Assembly: GCA_036924285.1 (NCBI GenBank)
Contig: JAYKYS010000002.1
Location: forward strand, 38,920,501-38,984,500
Direction: 5' to 3'
Length of the DNA: 64,000 nt
Origin: Asterella californica
Taxonomy: Eukaryota; Streptophyta; Marchantiopsida; Marchantiales; Aytoniaceae
Below the pieces are notes generated by a model, which saw only the letters and a list, made by a program, of their open reading frames with translations, was not told the origin of the DNA and made no database searches. Below, piece after piece: positions 1 to 13,000 of the stretch; position 1 is the first letter of the stretch; every line of letters starts with the position of its first letter. Made by a program: the position numbers and the translations under genes.

Positions 1-436
1 GTGTTGTCTTCGATTTTGTTCCTTAAAGCTTATTATATGTTATCTCACATAACACTTATTTCTTTTTCGATAGCAGAAAATGCGCAACAGTTCCCTAGAA
101 GTTACTGTTGCATGCATATTTGTACGGGTGAACGTTTATGAGGTTGATCCTTGCGATCATGTCTGCTGATCGCACAGATCGACTTCCTAACTCGCTTGTT
201 TAGGAATTCGGTGTGTAACCACCAGGCTACTTGGAGGTAATACACAGTGAAGTAAGAGAAGTAGAACAAAAGTTGATTATGGCCGTCCTCTAAAGAGATT
301 TGTGAACTAACCCCAAGGATAGCACAACATCCAGTGGAAGCAAAATCCTGAGTTAAAAACTACACAAATCGTATATTCAGTTTGAGCATGCACAGTTACC
401 CTCTTCCTAGTTCAGAAGAGGGGGAAATGCATTTCC

Positions 437-490
437 GTTTAATTTGATACTTAACTCTTCCTGCGGGAAGGATTAAGTATTAAATTAAAC
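437..490. repeat. 25-base imperfect inverted repeat (hairpin)
   Basis: The arm at 437-461 pairs with the arm at 466-490 across a 4-base loop, with about three mismatches. Immediately before it, GGAAATGCATTTCC (423-436) is a perfect 14-base palindrome. No gene lies nearby. It could be a short foldback transposon remnant or a small hairpin precursor. Confidence 0.6.
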
Positions 491-989
491 GTCTAATTAA
501 AACTATATGTTCATGAGTACAGTGCCCCGGACTTGTACTTTCTGAAGCGCGAAGATCCAGTCTACACTTATGAGTTTTTGTCTGCTCTCTCTTTGTTTCC
601 AAGCATGAACTAATAAATAACATCTATAGTATATTTTAATTATTTACATCTATTTAGTATATATATTATTTTAACACTTATCTAATTCTCTAATAACAAA
701 AGGAGAACACAAGTTCCCAGAAGTTCAGATTGCATGCTTATTCATCATGCCTTTTGTATCGAGCATATTACACCAGTTTTTAGTTCTAAATTATGATACG
801 TTAGCACATACAGAATTAGCGATGATAAGTTTGAATATCAAAATATTTATAATATTGTGACTAAGTAAGCGAACATATATATTCATCTCTTCCATCTTGA
901 AAAAGTTCAGCACATTCATTAATCATTAACCTAATCTTTTCGGTGAGAAAAGTTAATATTAATAAATAAATTATACCCTATCCGTCTGT

Positions 990-1089
990 AGCTCGAGCGC
1001 CGTGGTGTCGAGTCCTCCTGGCGGGGGACTCATGATGTGCAAGGGCAGCAGCATACGGCTGCAGAAAGCCCCACAGCGAAAAGAGACCT
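990..1089 (-). repeat. Dispersed ~100-base repeat, copy 1
   Basis: Read on the minus strand, this segment matches 16667-16766 on the plus strand closely over its whole length, including the blocks CTGTGGGGCTTT, TGCTGCTGCCCTTGCACA and CACGGCGC. The sequence on either side is unrelated to that around copy 2, so the homologous unit is about 100 bases. A GCAGC...GCTGC stem is conserved. The family is not recognised. Confidence 0.7.
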
Positions 1090-1192
1090 AAAACCAAAAC
1101 CAAATAAAGTATTAATAAATCAATATATTTACTAAAACTAATGTTTATTTGGTAATACAAGCTCCAATTTATAATTCTCAATGTGTGTTATC

Positions 1193-1227
1193 TTTATGGG
1201 TTATGTCCGGAGAACATAACCCATAAA
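1193..1227. repeat. Perfect 14-base inverted repeat
   Basis: TTTATGGGTTATGT (1193-1206) pairs perfectly with ACATAACCCATAAA (1214-1227) around a 7-base loop, CCGGAGA. It lies about 100 bases beyond copy 1 of the dispersed repeat. No gene context is visible. Confidence 0.7.
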
Positions 1228-1952
1228 CCCGGAGCTTTTCATTATGTTAATAATTATCATAGATATTAGCTTTTCACATTGTTTTATATAAAATTTTTAT
1301 TTTTAGCATTTATATATTTTCTGTTAACACACAGCAAAAGAGATTCTCTCCCTCTATGGACCAAGTTTGATTCCTCCGTCATGATAGGAGTCAATGCCCA
1401 TATGTAATTTCTTGCCTATTTCTTTGCCTCTCCTCTTCTTTATCTTAGACCAAAAAATCATGTTGTATGCATATTGACTAAAACATATGAACAAACAAAT
1501 AGTTGCGACAAAGGAATCGGCTAAAAATATTACAAGTACCTCTAGCAACAAACCTTGATATTCTTGTTCGAAGAACTAAAATTTAGTTGACAGAGTTAAA
1601 AAGGTCACTGTATATATAAGTATATTTGATATTTTTTTCTTTCATGTGCGTCTATAAGATGATCCAACAACAAGGAATTGTTTCATGGGCAGATGTCGTT
1701 CATTGATACGTCAAAGAACATACTTTGTATCATATAATTAAAACTTGTATTCATGCAAAAAGACATAGATGCTCCTTGATCTTCCTCTATGTCCTTCTTG
1801 TGATGGTTTCACGGGTTATAATGTACAACATCTTTTCCAGATTCGTACAACTACAGTCAAACTTGGGATAATGCACTCTATTATATTACACATCATCTAG
1901 TGATGCAATGTATTTGATCCACATATATCGGTGGTTTACAAAATTGCACACA

Positions 1953-2042
1953 TTATAACTCCTAGATATACAATTATTGCAAATAGACTTTGTATATACA
2001 AAGTCCATTTGCGATACTATACATTTTGAAAGTTATAGTTAT
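1953..2042. repeat. ~45-base imperfect foldback element
   Basis: The centre is the perfect palindrome ACTTTGTATATACAAAGT (1987-2004). The flanks keep pairing, with mismatches, for about 45 bases per side: TATTGCAAATAG on the left against CCATTTGCGATA on the right, then ATAACT against AGTTAT further out. The shape fits a miniature foldback transposon or a small-RNA hairpin. The sequence does not decide between these. Confidence 0.55.
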
Positions 2043-4699
2043 CTAAAAATGAGGCAAATGAAGTCTGCTTGGTCATTTCTGACTTCTCTCCCATGATAAT
2101 CCATCAAATGTTATTTGAGCAGATAATAACATTCACTGACAATGTCTATGTTCAGTTCATGCGGTTCATATTCTTTAAGGATCTTAATGACGTAGCTAGA
2201 CCACCTACTGAAGAGAATGAGGATTTCTATGAAGAAGGATAAGAGGGATTTAAAATATTATATTATATTTATTTAACTGTTCACAAAATGCACACGCTGC
2301 GAAAATGCACTTCTTATCCTCGAGCCAGATAGGTTCTCTTGCTTCCTTGGTGGGTTTACTGTAGTTTCTAGTGCGTTGTCCAAGCTACCAAACTGCACCA
2401 CACCATGTTTGCATGTTACACTGTCCATCAAACCGGTTATCGAAAGTTACACGCATGCATTATCTCTATTTATTTACGAGTTTCCATTATCCTTTGCATA
2501 TTCAAGTTAACATAAGTCTTTTCTTTTGTGAGTTATTTTCCCCCTCTGCAGAAATTTATTATCTTAAGTAGGAATTTGCACGCGAACTTTTGCGTTTGTC
2601 TTTTCCCTCTTCCCTACGCAAGAGGAAACAGAACTGAGCCCGAAAATATTCATCAGGATATAGCTTGAGGAAAAGATGCCAATTTAATTTAAGTTTATTC
2701 TGTAAATACAGAATACAGAGTTCAGATCAAGGGCAAACTAGGTGTCTGGTCCATTGCTCCTTGCTCCTTCCCAACACAGGTTTAACTGGCGTGCTGTTAA
2801 GCATGAAGTTTAGCATGGCACGAAGTTACAGGACATGAAACGAACATACAGTGGGATGAACAAATTGTTCACGGCACACCAACCTACCAAATCTGCAGGC
2901 TCGGCTAAGAAATTGCACTGAGTGTGGTATTTAGATCGACGAATGCATGCGATAGGGAAAACTGTCGCAAGAAACTGCAGTCGCAGCGCTAATTCCGAAT
3001 ACAATCGATGAGAGCGCGGGAGGGAGAAGGTTCATTTCATTTCATTTCACGCCATCTCGTTCGTTCCCCGTGATGGAATGGAAGTGAACCTGTCAGCGAC
3101 CCGAAGGGTCACTCTTCCCCGGCACTTTGAAAATATTACCATTCTATAATATATATACCCTAATAAGTCGTTGCAAGAGACAATCGGCAGAACCAGCTTA
3201 TTACCGTATCGAAGCAAGCTGACACACCCCGATTTGAGAAATTGCCCTGAGTGGCAGAGGCCCTGACTGTGGTCAATGCATATGATTTTTTTATTTTTGC
3301 GTGTTTAAAAAAAAATGCTGTGCCCGAGCCAAAAAAGATTTTTTCTAGCGAAGCTCATAACGCTGATGAATCATCTATAATGATAGGTTGACGAGGCGCT
3401 TTCCGCGCCACGAGTGGGATCTTGGCGGCGTCAGATTCGTAACCCGACGAACACAAGTCTCTCCAGGATGCAAACACGCGTCGGTTAATGTTTGCAAGGC
3501 TGCTATAAATCCATCGCAGGCTTGCGTTGCCACCTGATACCGGTAGTAATTTTCCATCGCTTGTGCATGCTCGGTCGAAGTGTGTCACCGCCATGTGGCG
3601 TACGGCTGTGGGTGGTCCTTAGCACTGCGGGTACAGCCGGGAGGGTCGCGCTCCTTGTACATCACGGACACAGCGTCGCTTATAAGTTTAGCCCTGCTGG
3701 CACACATATTATGACGTGATGTGACTAATCAGCAATTTTATCACATTCCTCTTTTGCTGGGTCAGTATATTTAATTAATAACTAAAGTATAGGAAATAAG
3801 TTATTACATATAGTAGACATATATTCTTTCAGGACATGACGAAATGCTCGAAGCATCGAGTTTACTTTTATTATTTAGTCTATTTCCTAATGTTTTTCTT
3901 TCCCTTTCATGGTGCCTGTGCACCTATTTCTTTCCGTGATTCTCGTAAGGTGCACATTTCTTTTTCGTTTTATCTCCCTCATTGTGTGACGTTTGTTAAA
4001 AAGGAAAGCCAAAACTTGAACTTTCGCATCATGTAGTGTGTCACAGTTTCAATCATGATGATCGCTTGATTTTTGCACCGGCAGCAAAGCCCAAACTCTG
4101 ACTTGAGCATGAATAAAAACACCTTTTCCAAAATAAAATAAAATAATAATTACATTAATAACTATCAGAAACTACAATTAAGTATATATAGAGATTCCAG
4201 TGGGCTCCCTTGATTGTTGCATGAAGCATATGCAGCGTACTTCCCTACAGCACGCCGAGCATAAAAAGCAGGTTTACAGGCGAAGCTATTACAGGCATGT
4301 ATGTAGCCATGCAACTTTCCTTGCGCCCGAATCTTGCAAGAGAAACGAAGTTACGACGCAAATGATCCTCTTCCGATGCTATTCCTGTTCCTTACCTTTC
4401 CATAGTGCCGAAAGCTTGTGAGCACAGCTACCGTAGCTCTAGTCCCTAGAGAAGTAAACCTACTTGGAGCCCCATAGTTAAAGTGAATCTATCAGAGTAG
4501 ACCAAATTAGAGACGAGAAAAGTAAATTACTTACTTGTGGGGAAAGAAGCACCGGATCGGAAATATCTCCACAGTCCAAATGAAATCATATCAATAGCTT
4601 CGATGAGTACAAGGGAAATCTTCCAGTAGAAGTGAAACAATGCTAAAATATAGTAAGTCAGAAACTTCGAATTTTGGGCATCCATGCTCTCCAAACAAG

Positions 4700-7070
4700 C
4701 AGAAAACTGCTAGACCTGTACAGTGGTCTAAAAAGAGATGGCCCAAGCAAACATCTTTATATAGGTAGAATGCACTGTGGTAAGGGAATCATGGGCACAC
4801 CGACCGACAGTAGAACCGAGACACAAGCTGACTACTGCCAGCGAACGAACGAAGCGAACGAACGACGAGAGCGGGCGGGCGCAGTCCCAGAGAGCGCTAG
4901 ATTGGGAGAGAGCAAGGGAGGGACATTTCGACCATGATGCAGGCCAAGTCGAAGCGGTCAGTACTACCAGTAGAGAGAGGACTGAGACGAGAGGGCTTTG
5001 GAGGAGCCGAGCCGAGTCAGGGCAGGGCAGGAGGAGGGCAGGATGAGCGGGGAAAGGACGATGTGGAGGTAGGAGTTTCGGTGTAGTGTCGAGGACTTGC
5101 TGCTGGTTGAGTCGTAGCGAGAGCAGAACAACGGAGAGCGGAGAGTGAAGCCGAGGAGAGGCTGTGGGCACACGAAAAGGATCAGGACTCAGGAGGAACG
5201 TATTGTACTGGAACTGTGACACAGAATACGGAAAGGCGGACCGCGTCACAGAGCGAGCGGGAGAGAGAGAGAGAGAGAGAGAGCTGCCGTGCCTGGCATG
5301 CCTCGCAGTAGTAGTACTAGATGGTCCGATATGCCCTGCAGTAGAAGGTTCTGAGGTGCTGAGGTACGGTTCAGCTCCGTCGTTGGGAAAGCGAGGGAAG
5401 GATTAAGGAGCGTCGGAGGTTGGACTGTGATTGTCCTTCTGACTGACGAAGGGAAATCTGCGGGGTCTTTTGCAGCGAGTAGGTTTTGCTAGCGTTCGAT
5501 GCGCAGGAGAAGAACTGAACTGCGTCGATATGCGCCCTAAGACATTATAGTCTGAGGTTAGGAGCAGAATTTGGTATTGGGTCATGGACATACACACGGA
5601 GGGCAACTTCTGGTTAGTAAGGTCTTTTTAACTCGATGGATGAAACATGTGGGTGGATGCCGCTACCATTGGCTTGCTAAGAGGTCGACAATTTGGGTTG
5701 GAGTATGATGTTTCTTGGAGACTGGGAAGCTGAAGCTGGCTGACGGGTGAAAAGAATTTCGAGGTTGAAGCTGGATGCCACGGAGCGGAGCAATTGAGAT
5801 GCTTTTCTGGGATTCTTCTTGGTGTATTGTTTGTTTAGAGGTCGACCATGCGGAATAAATCATACATGGGAATTTTGTTTGATGATGAACTGGTGCGGAT
5901 AGCACTCCACGGTGCTCTGCTTCGCTGTGCCTAGAGGTTATGCAGGAGTACAGGCTACTCAGTGTGGAAATACTGCTTTACCTCTCCAGAATGGCCCAAG
6001 ACTAGCGGACGCTTACGCGCACTCCATGTTTGGTTTGGACGTCAATTTTCTCTCTGTAGTACTGGACTGACTGTGTTCTGGTGTAATCAGATGGATCGGG
6101 ACTGCGAATTCAAACAGGCGACAAAATGATTCTGGACAGAAATGTTAGAAAGAAAGAAAAGGCTCTGAAGTCAGCTGAGGGGTGAGTTCGTGGATCCAAA
6201 ATGCAGATTTGACGCTGAATGTGGCGGTGGGACTCAAGATCCCTCGGCTATCGTGTTTGGACTTGAGAGCCAATCGGGCGGGGTTGAGTCATCTACTATC
6301 TGGTTCTTAGTTTTGGTTCTGACTGACGTTAATTGGTACATAGGTAGGCAAGAGTTTCGGTGGACTAAGTCTACTCTAAGGCGTCAAGACATCTCTCGTC
6401 TCGTGTTCCATCTGGAAGTGTGTTATTTGACAGGTGGAGTTCATCTGAAAACATTTGGAAATGGTTTGTGACTTGACAGGTAAAGAGGACTTGGTGAAAG
6501 CTCTGCTCCAGGTCGAGTTCGACCAGTGGACCGTTAGATTGTTAGTTCTAGTCTTTCACATAGTGCAATATCTACAAGACAGTCGGAAGAAAATACAGGT
6601 GAATTTATTTTCCTTTGTCGTGGAGCTCAGTCGACACGCATCCGACATTCAGCCTTTGCGTAAACGTGTGAGGCCGTGCTCTAGGTGGTGATTATATTGA
6701 GTTTGCTGTATCTGTCTGCATTTTTTAGTGTTGGATCAAGTCAACTAGTTTCTTTTTGTTCTGAACATAGCCGAGCTTCTACTGTGTTCTTCTTGAGTAA
6801 GGAGACTCAGAAACGAATTCTGGAAATGAGGTATCAACTTCCCTGCGGAAGTTAGTACACTGATCTCTGTAACCGTGAGGTCTTTAGTTCACTGTATTGT
6901 TTACGTCGGAGGTGCAAGCCTTCGATGATGGACGTCAAATGGTCAGTGGTGTAGACCTTGGTTGATTAACAGTTTCCTTTCATCATTTGCTCACTAGTCA
7001 TTTTGACGTACGTGAATATCTGAAATGTACCAGGACTGAAGGCCGCCTGGAACTGAAGCAAGCTACCGCG
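4700..7070 (+). promoter_or_regulatory. Upstream/5' leader region of the sterol glucosyltransferase gene
   Basis: This 2.4 kb stretch precedes the first good ATG of the sterol glucosyltransferase gene and has no supportable coding sequence. The long frames on both strands between 4728 and 5249 come from purine-rich, low-complexity DNA. A (GA)n run sits at about 5260-5283. Such purine-rich DNA is common in plant 5' leaders. The transcription start and any leader intron cannot be placed by eye. Confidence 0.4.
5260..5283 (+). repeat. (GA)n microsatellite
   Basis: An uninterrupted GA dinucleotide run lies in the purine-rich region upstream of the sterol glucosyltransferase gene. GA tracts of this kind occur in plant promoters and leaders and can bind GAGA-type (BBR/BPC) factors. 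No regulatory role is shown here. Confidence 0.85.
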
Positions 7071-10000
7071 ATGAATCACGAGGATGATGGTAGCTCCTCC
7101 GTGACTTCGTCGACTTCATCCTCATCACTTGGCAACGAGTCGATTCTCTCTGATACATTTTCTTTTGCGCCTGATGCCAACTATCAGTCAGTGCTCCACA
7201 GTGAGGAGCCTGTTGTGACTCCTATGATTCAAGGACCTGGTAAACTTATCCATCGTCGAAGCCAGGATCTAGATAGTTCGGGAGACTATTTTGAGTTGGC
7301 TCACAGGAATGGAGAAACTGAACCGAATACTCGGAGTGCTCATAACCTCAACGGACTATCCAATTTGAACACTCGAAACTCTCACCGGGTTAATGGAGGC
7401 ATGGAAGCTGTCAGGGAAGGTTCTGATACAGGTCACGAATTGCACCATGGGATCAAGTCTCAGCCTACTTTGACGGCGAATCATTACAGCAGCAATTCGA
7501 ATCCTAGACTCATAGCTCCAGCAGAGGACGGTCGTGGAGCCGAGGAAGATGGTGAAGGTCATGGGTTGGGAATCGAGGAAGCATACAAGCTTGTGGAAGA
7601 GAATCATAGTCAGGACAGGGTTAATTCGGTGCCACAAAAGCGTCAGTTACTTGCAACTACTTCTGCCCCCGTCAGGTTAAATACATCTCCACTCAAGCTC
7701 CACCCTGTCACTACTCTTGACACTCAGGACCAAGGAAGCGAATCCTCTTCTCCACGCTCGTCGAAGTCCGACATACAGTCGATGAGTGATCAGACAGGAG
7801 CAACTTGTGGTTCAGGTCAGTTTTCACGCTGGTGCTATAGTTCCAGCATGCGCCTTGAACAGTGATTCCTCGAGGGTACTATAGTAGAGAGGCATGTGAT
7901 CCAAATGAGCGTCACAAGGCTTCTTCCACTCTGATGGGAGGTAGCTTTAGCTTCGCCTCCGCTTTCCGGAAGTGTCTGGGAAAGGAGAGAATTTACTTGT
8001 GTCCTTGCTGGATAGTAGATTTTGGGACATATCTTGAGCAGCAACTCAAGAGAATTTGAATATAACTTGAAACATGTAAGTCTTGGGTTTCAGTGATGAA
8101 ACGAGTACTTGTGCATCTTCCTTCTTGGAGAATGCATTGTACGAATTTACGAGGGTTGATGTTTACATTATAGTGAGATGTGTTGTTGTGAGCCAGTATT
8201 CTATGACAGTAGGTTTGTTTCTGAGCTTCAAATGAAGCACCTTCCGAGTTTTGGTGTGCTTGCCTGGTTTCCATTCTTCCCATTCCTGGAAAGCAGTATG
8301 TCGTATTGTACGACTCTGACATTTCAAACTCTGCTGACCAGGAGCTGAGCGTATCTTGGTACGTACAAAATCTTTGCCAAGCAGATCTTTTTCAGAGGTA
8401 GAAGATACCAATGGATACAGAAGGACAAGCACGCAGGGTGGCAGGCGGGGGAAAAACAACGAAAACCGGAATGTTCGTCTCGCGGTTTCGGAGAAGATGT
8501 CCGACAGGAAAAAGGTAATCTCTTGCATTTAAGACGGTATCACCTCGCAAATATTTAAGGCCGGCTCAAGTCGTCGGCTTATCGCACCTTATCTGCTGTG
8601 CTTTGTTTCCTGTTTGTGCGGTAGTTGTACATCAGTCTCACTTATGCATATCGTTGTCTTCAACCGCCGGAAATGCAGAAAAAGATGATCAAGAAGCTGG
8701 CTCCGGTCAACCTTAATGGATGCGTGGAGTTCGATGAGGCAGGAAGTAAGCGTATAGCATCGTTTTTTACCGGGACTGGACCTGGTATTTTTGATGAAGG
8801 AGGTGAAGTCGGGGAAGAGGATTTGAATGAGGAAGATGAGGATGCTACCCGGAGAGAGATTCCACCTCTACAGATAGTTATGCTTATTGTAGGGACCCGA
8901 GGGGATGTACAGCCATTTGTAGCGATTGGGAAGCATTTGCAGGTACCTTATTTGCTCGTTGTGGAGTTCCTTCTTGTTTACTTGTTGGTGGTGCTTGTTC
9001 TGCGCGATTTGGCGTTTTGGAGCACAAGACAAGCTTAGTGTGAAGGTTATCGATGGGCACAAGACAAGCTTTGTTTGAAGGTCATCACTGGCGTGGATTT
9101 AGCTTACAGTTTCTTGTCAGATTGGACACATTAGGACTCGATTGAAAAACTACCAAGAACCAAGCCGGGACTGTGACGGGTCGAAGTTTCTAAGCAAGTA
9201 CAAATTGAAGTGTTCAGCATTACAGAGGACTGCTCTAACCACTTTTTTTCTTTGGCTCAGGGGTATGGTCACCGTGTCAGGTTGGCCACACATACCAATT
9301 TTAGGGAATTTGTAATGACTGCTGGTCTGGAGTTCTATCCTTTGGGAGGTGATCCCAAAATTTTGGCCGGATGTAAGTGTAATTTAGGAGGTAGAAATTA
9401 TGGAGAATCTTACCTGTCCTCAGAGCCAGTAACAGTCATAGCTTTGTGAATCTTGCTACGTGGGCCATAGACCCATCTGGTTGCTTAGTTCCATTTGCGC
9501 TCCGGTGATTTCAAGTAGAGTATCTTATGTTTCTGCGTTTGGCAGATATGGTCAAGAACAAGGGTTTCTTACCGTCGGGGCCATCAGAAGTAACAGTGCA
9601 AAGGAAGCAGATTAAAGCAATTATTCACTCACTGCTACCTGCGTGCACTGCGGCCGATCCTGAGGCTGTATCTGGTCTTCCGTTTAGAGCACAGGCTATC
9701 ATCGCAAATCCTCCTGCGTACGGTGGGTTCTCATAGTATGCAGAAACATTCCTGAGTAGGTTTCTTATAACGGATCTCGCGCACAAGCTCATTTATAGCG
9801 TAGACACCGGGAGCAACTTCTGTATTTCATTTGTGCTTTGTTACTGATTTTTTGTTGCATCCCCATATCACATTTTCAATTAGCATACTGAATGTAGCTT
9901 CCAAACTTCCACTGGTTTCCAGTGAATTCAGTGGAAAGTTCCGTCATCAGTCCATGCATTGACTAGAGTGAACGAAATCATAGAGAACACATGGAACTCA

Positions 10001-13000
10001 GACTCTATGGGAAAGACTTAGATGCAAGCTTTATGCAGCATCAAGTAAGATGCCAATTTTAGCAACTCATGATGGCGATGACACTCGCTAATCTTGGTTT
10101 GGAGAACTTGCAGGGCATGTTCATGTGGCTGAGTATCTGCAGGTCCCTTTACACATATTCTTCACGATGCCTTGGACGTATGTTTATAAATCGGAGCTTT
10201 CGTGCCTCTCGTTCATTCTGATGCGGTTATCTGTTTGTTTCAAAGGATATTATTTCGCGAGCTGTATTGTTGATGATGACGAATTATCTCTTAAGAACTA
10301 GTGCAGGACACGCTGCCTGTACAAGTGCTACTTTTTGAAGTTTATTATGCTTTCTTCCTGTTCGTTCCTTCTTCTGAAAATTCTTGTTCCGGTAATGGAG
10401 GCGTTTTCGTTTTGCATCTGCAGAGCAACCAGCGAGTTTCCCCATCCTCTTTCTCGAGTGAAGTCACCAGCTGGCTACCGGGTGAGTCTGGGTGCATTGC
10501 ATGCAAGCAGAATTTTCTGTATAATCTCAGTTCATGGAAAAGTCCATCGTCGGTGGAGGTGTGTTCGTGTTGATTCTGTCTTGACTTTCTGGGGGTGAGA
10601 TTGGCTGAGCAGTTGTATTTCTTCATTCAAACCTAAACGAAATAAAAGCAAGCACACTTGCGCAGTTGCAATAGCTTTTTATATGCGGCGTTACTTGCTG
10701 TAGACTAGCCGCTGAAGCAAACGGGATTTTGTTTGACAGTATTTTATTAGCACATTTGGCCAGAGTAATCGACATCGTGTTTGAAGCCATTAGACGCTTG
10801 TCTGTTTAAAGAATTTGGAGGGACGTTTCTGTATATTCTTGGTTTCAGTCATCTAACGGAGAGAAATGTCGCGCCATTTCGACAGATGTCCTATCAAGTT
10901 GTCGACTCCTTGATCTGGTGGGGTATACGCAGCATGATTAATGACTTTCGAAAGAAGAAACTGAAATTGCGGCCCATCACATATTTAAGTGGGTCTCAAG
11001 GATCCATTTCAGAGCTGCCCACAGGCTATATCTGGAGTCCGCATCTTGTTCCGAAACCCAGAGGTATCAGTTAGATAACGCGGTACCCATTCAGTGCCCC
11101 CGGAAGTTCCCCATACAAATATAAGATGAACTTGAGTTTCTATGCATGTCAATGGGAGTGTTCGGTCAATATAGGTATCTTGGGGGGAATTGAAAGACGT
11201 GTCGAGTTCTGGGTCTGAGTCTCACAGTCATCACGGTCGGTATGTTGGCGCTGCTGTGAGGTGTGAAGTAAAGATTAGTTTATTTACGGCTGGTATGAGT
11301 TCCCTGAACTTAAACCTGAGAAATAAAACGAGGTAATTTACGGGTATATACTACTATTAGTTGCTAATGTGTTGTTAAAAAGTCCCGTCCCACTAGTCAA
11401 AAGGTATTTTCGGTACTTCAGCGTACGTTCACCCCTTCATTCTTCTCTGAGTTCTTAGCACCGTCTAACCAGAACGCGGGGTCTATGGTCGAAAGGCTAC
11501 GGCAATTGTTTAGTGAGTAAATCTTCTGTGGGTTCTACATTCACCGCCTATTTGAAGTGTATGTGGGTAGTTCTTGCATTGCTCTGCTATCCAAATAGAC
11601 CGAAATATATTGTACTATGAAGCATGTTTGAAGTCCCGTAAAAAGAAGGTTAAAAGAGTTGTGTTCTTGCCTCTTCTCAGACTGGGGACCAATGATCGAC
11701 GTCGTTGGATTCTGCTTCCTAAATCTTGCACAAGACTACAAACCGCCTCAAGATTTATTAGATTGGCTGGCTGCTGGTCCTCCACCTATTTATGTCGGAT
11801 TCGGAAGTCTGGTATGTAACTTCTATTCTAGATGTCGGAGTTGGTTATAGCAGTTTCCTTATCTAGCGGGTTTGCTTTTCGTTTGAGGTGAACTTGCGGC
11901 ATAGAACTGTTTAGAAGTCATTTAAGCTGACGTCACTCTGACTACAACTTGTTATCTCTGGGACGGGAAGTCCAGATTGCAGTCTTTAAGGTATATCGGA
12001 ACTTTGCGGAAACTGTATTTCGGGTTCACACTTTTTTGATTGGAATAAGCTAACTTCTCTCCACGTGTGAAATTGAAGCCTGTGGTGGACCCGAAAGGCA
12101 TGACAGATATCATCGTGAAGGCTGTGAAAGAAACCAAGCAAAGAGGAATTATCTATAAAGGATGGGGTGGAATTGGAGATTGTGAGTATCCTTTGTACCT
12201 GAACCCAGTTTTAGGATATGCATGTTTGGCAGGTTGTACCTACGGATTACAGGTTACAGCAGGTGAACCTGTCTAAGTTGAACTCTGCTGTAGCCCTGGC
12301 GTGCCCAGGGCCAGAATGTGCATCTCTCACGAGTACTGTTTGTTGTGTTGCTATGCAGTAAAAGAAGTAGGACAAGATATCTTTCTTGTTGAGGACTGTC
12401 CTCATGATTGGTTATTCAAGCACTGTGTAGCCGTGGTACGTCGCACAAACGTTTGACAAATTACATGGCAGCTTACTAGTGGTTAAGTTTTAGATTTTCT
12501 TCTAAGTTCTTAAAAGATTGATGCAAAGGAAACACGGAGAAAGCTTCAGGACTCTCTTAGCCTTGAGGCTCTTCATGCCTTTTGAACGGTTTTTGCACTG
12601 GTAGCTCGGTTTAACAGTTAGACCAGTGTCGTGTTCGTTATCGGGCTTCGCTGAGTATAGGAAGTGGATGAAGGACTAATCATTTGACTTGGGGGGTGTT
12701 GCATGTTCAGGTTCATCATGGAGGAGCCGGGACAACAGCTGCTGGCTTGAAAGCGGGTGTAAGGAAGCTTAAACCGTTTCCATTCTTTTGTTCTGTCCGT
12801 TTGGAGTGTGTTTACTCTTCCCCTTCTGCAGAACGTACTTCGTCTAAAGTTATTTGATTTGTGAATCAGTGTCCGACTACTGTTGTTCCGTTCTTTGGGG
12901 ATCAACCCTTTTGGGGTGACCGGATACATGCAAAAGGCGTTGGACCATCCCCTATACCTGTCGACCAATTTTCACTGGACAAGCTTGTGAAGGCAATAGA

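Larger units (their letters stand above)
1..4700. other. Gene-less AT-rich stretch with foldback repeats
   Basis: No coding region could be supported. All open frames are under 95 codons, overlap one another on both strands and match nothing I recognise. The stretch holds the palindromes near 437-490, 1193-1227 and 1953-2042 and one copy of the 100-base dispersed repeat at 990-1089, each listed separately. The DNA is AT-rich up to about 2700 and more balanced after that. Confidence 0.6.

Noticed and set aside
4728..5249. 173-codon minus-strand open frame upstream of the sterol glucosyltransferase
   Set aside because: It overlaps several plus-strand frames in purine-rich DNA, has a biased Ser/Leu/Pro composition typical of the complement of GA-rich leader sequence, and shows no family motif.
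7815..7816. Alternative donor site for exon 1 of the sterol glucosyltransferase (after 7815)
   Set aside because: It leaves the wrong phase for the coding frame of exon 2. The donor after 7831 keeps the frame with the acceptor before 8636.
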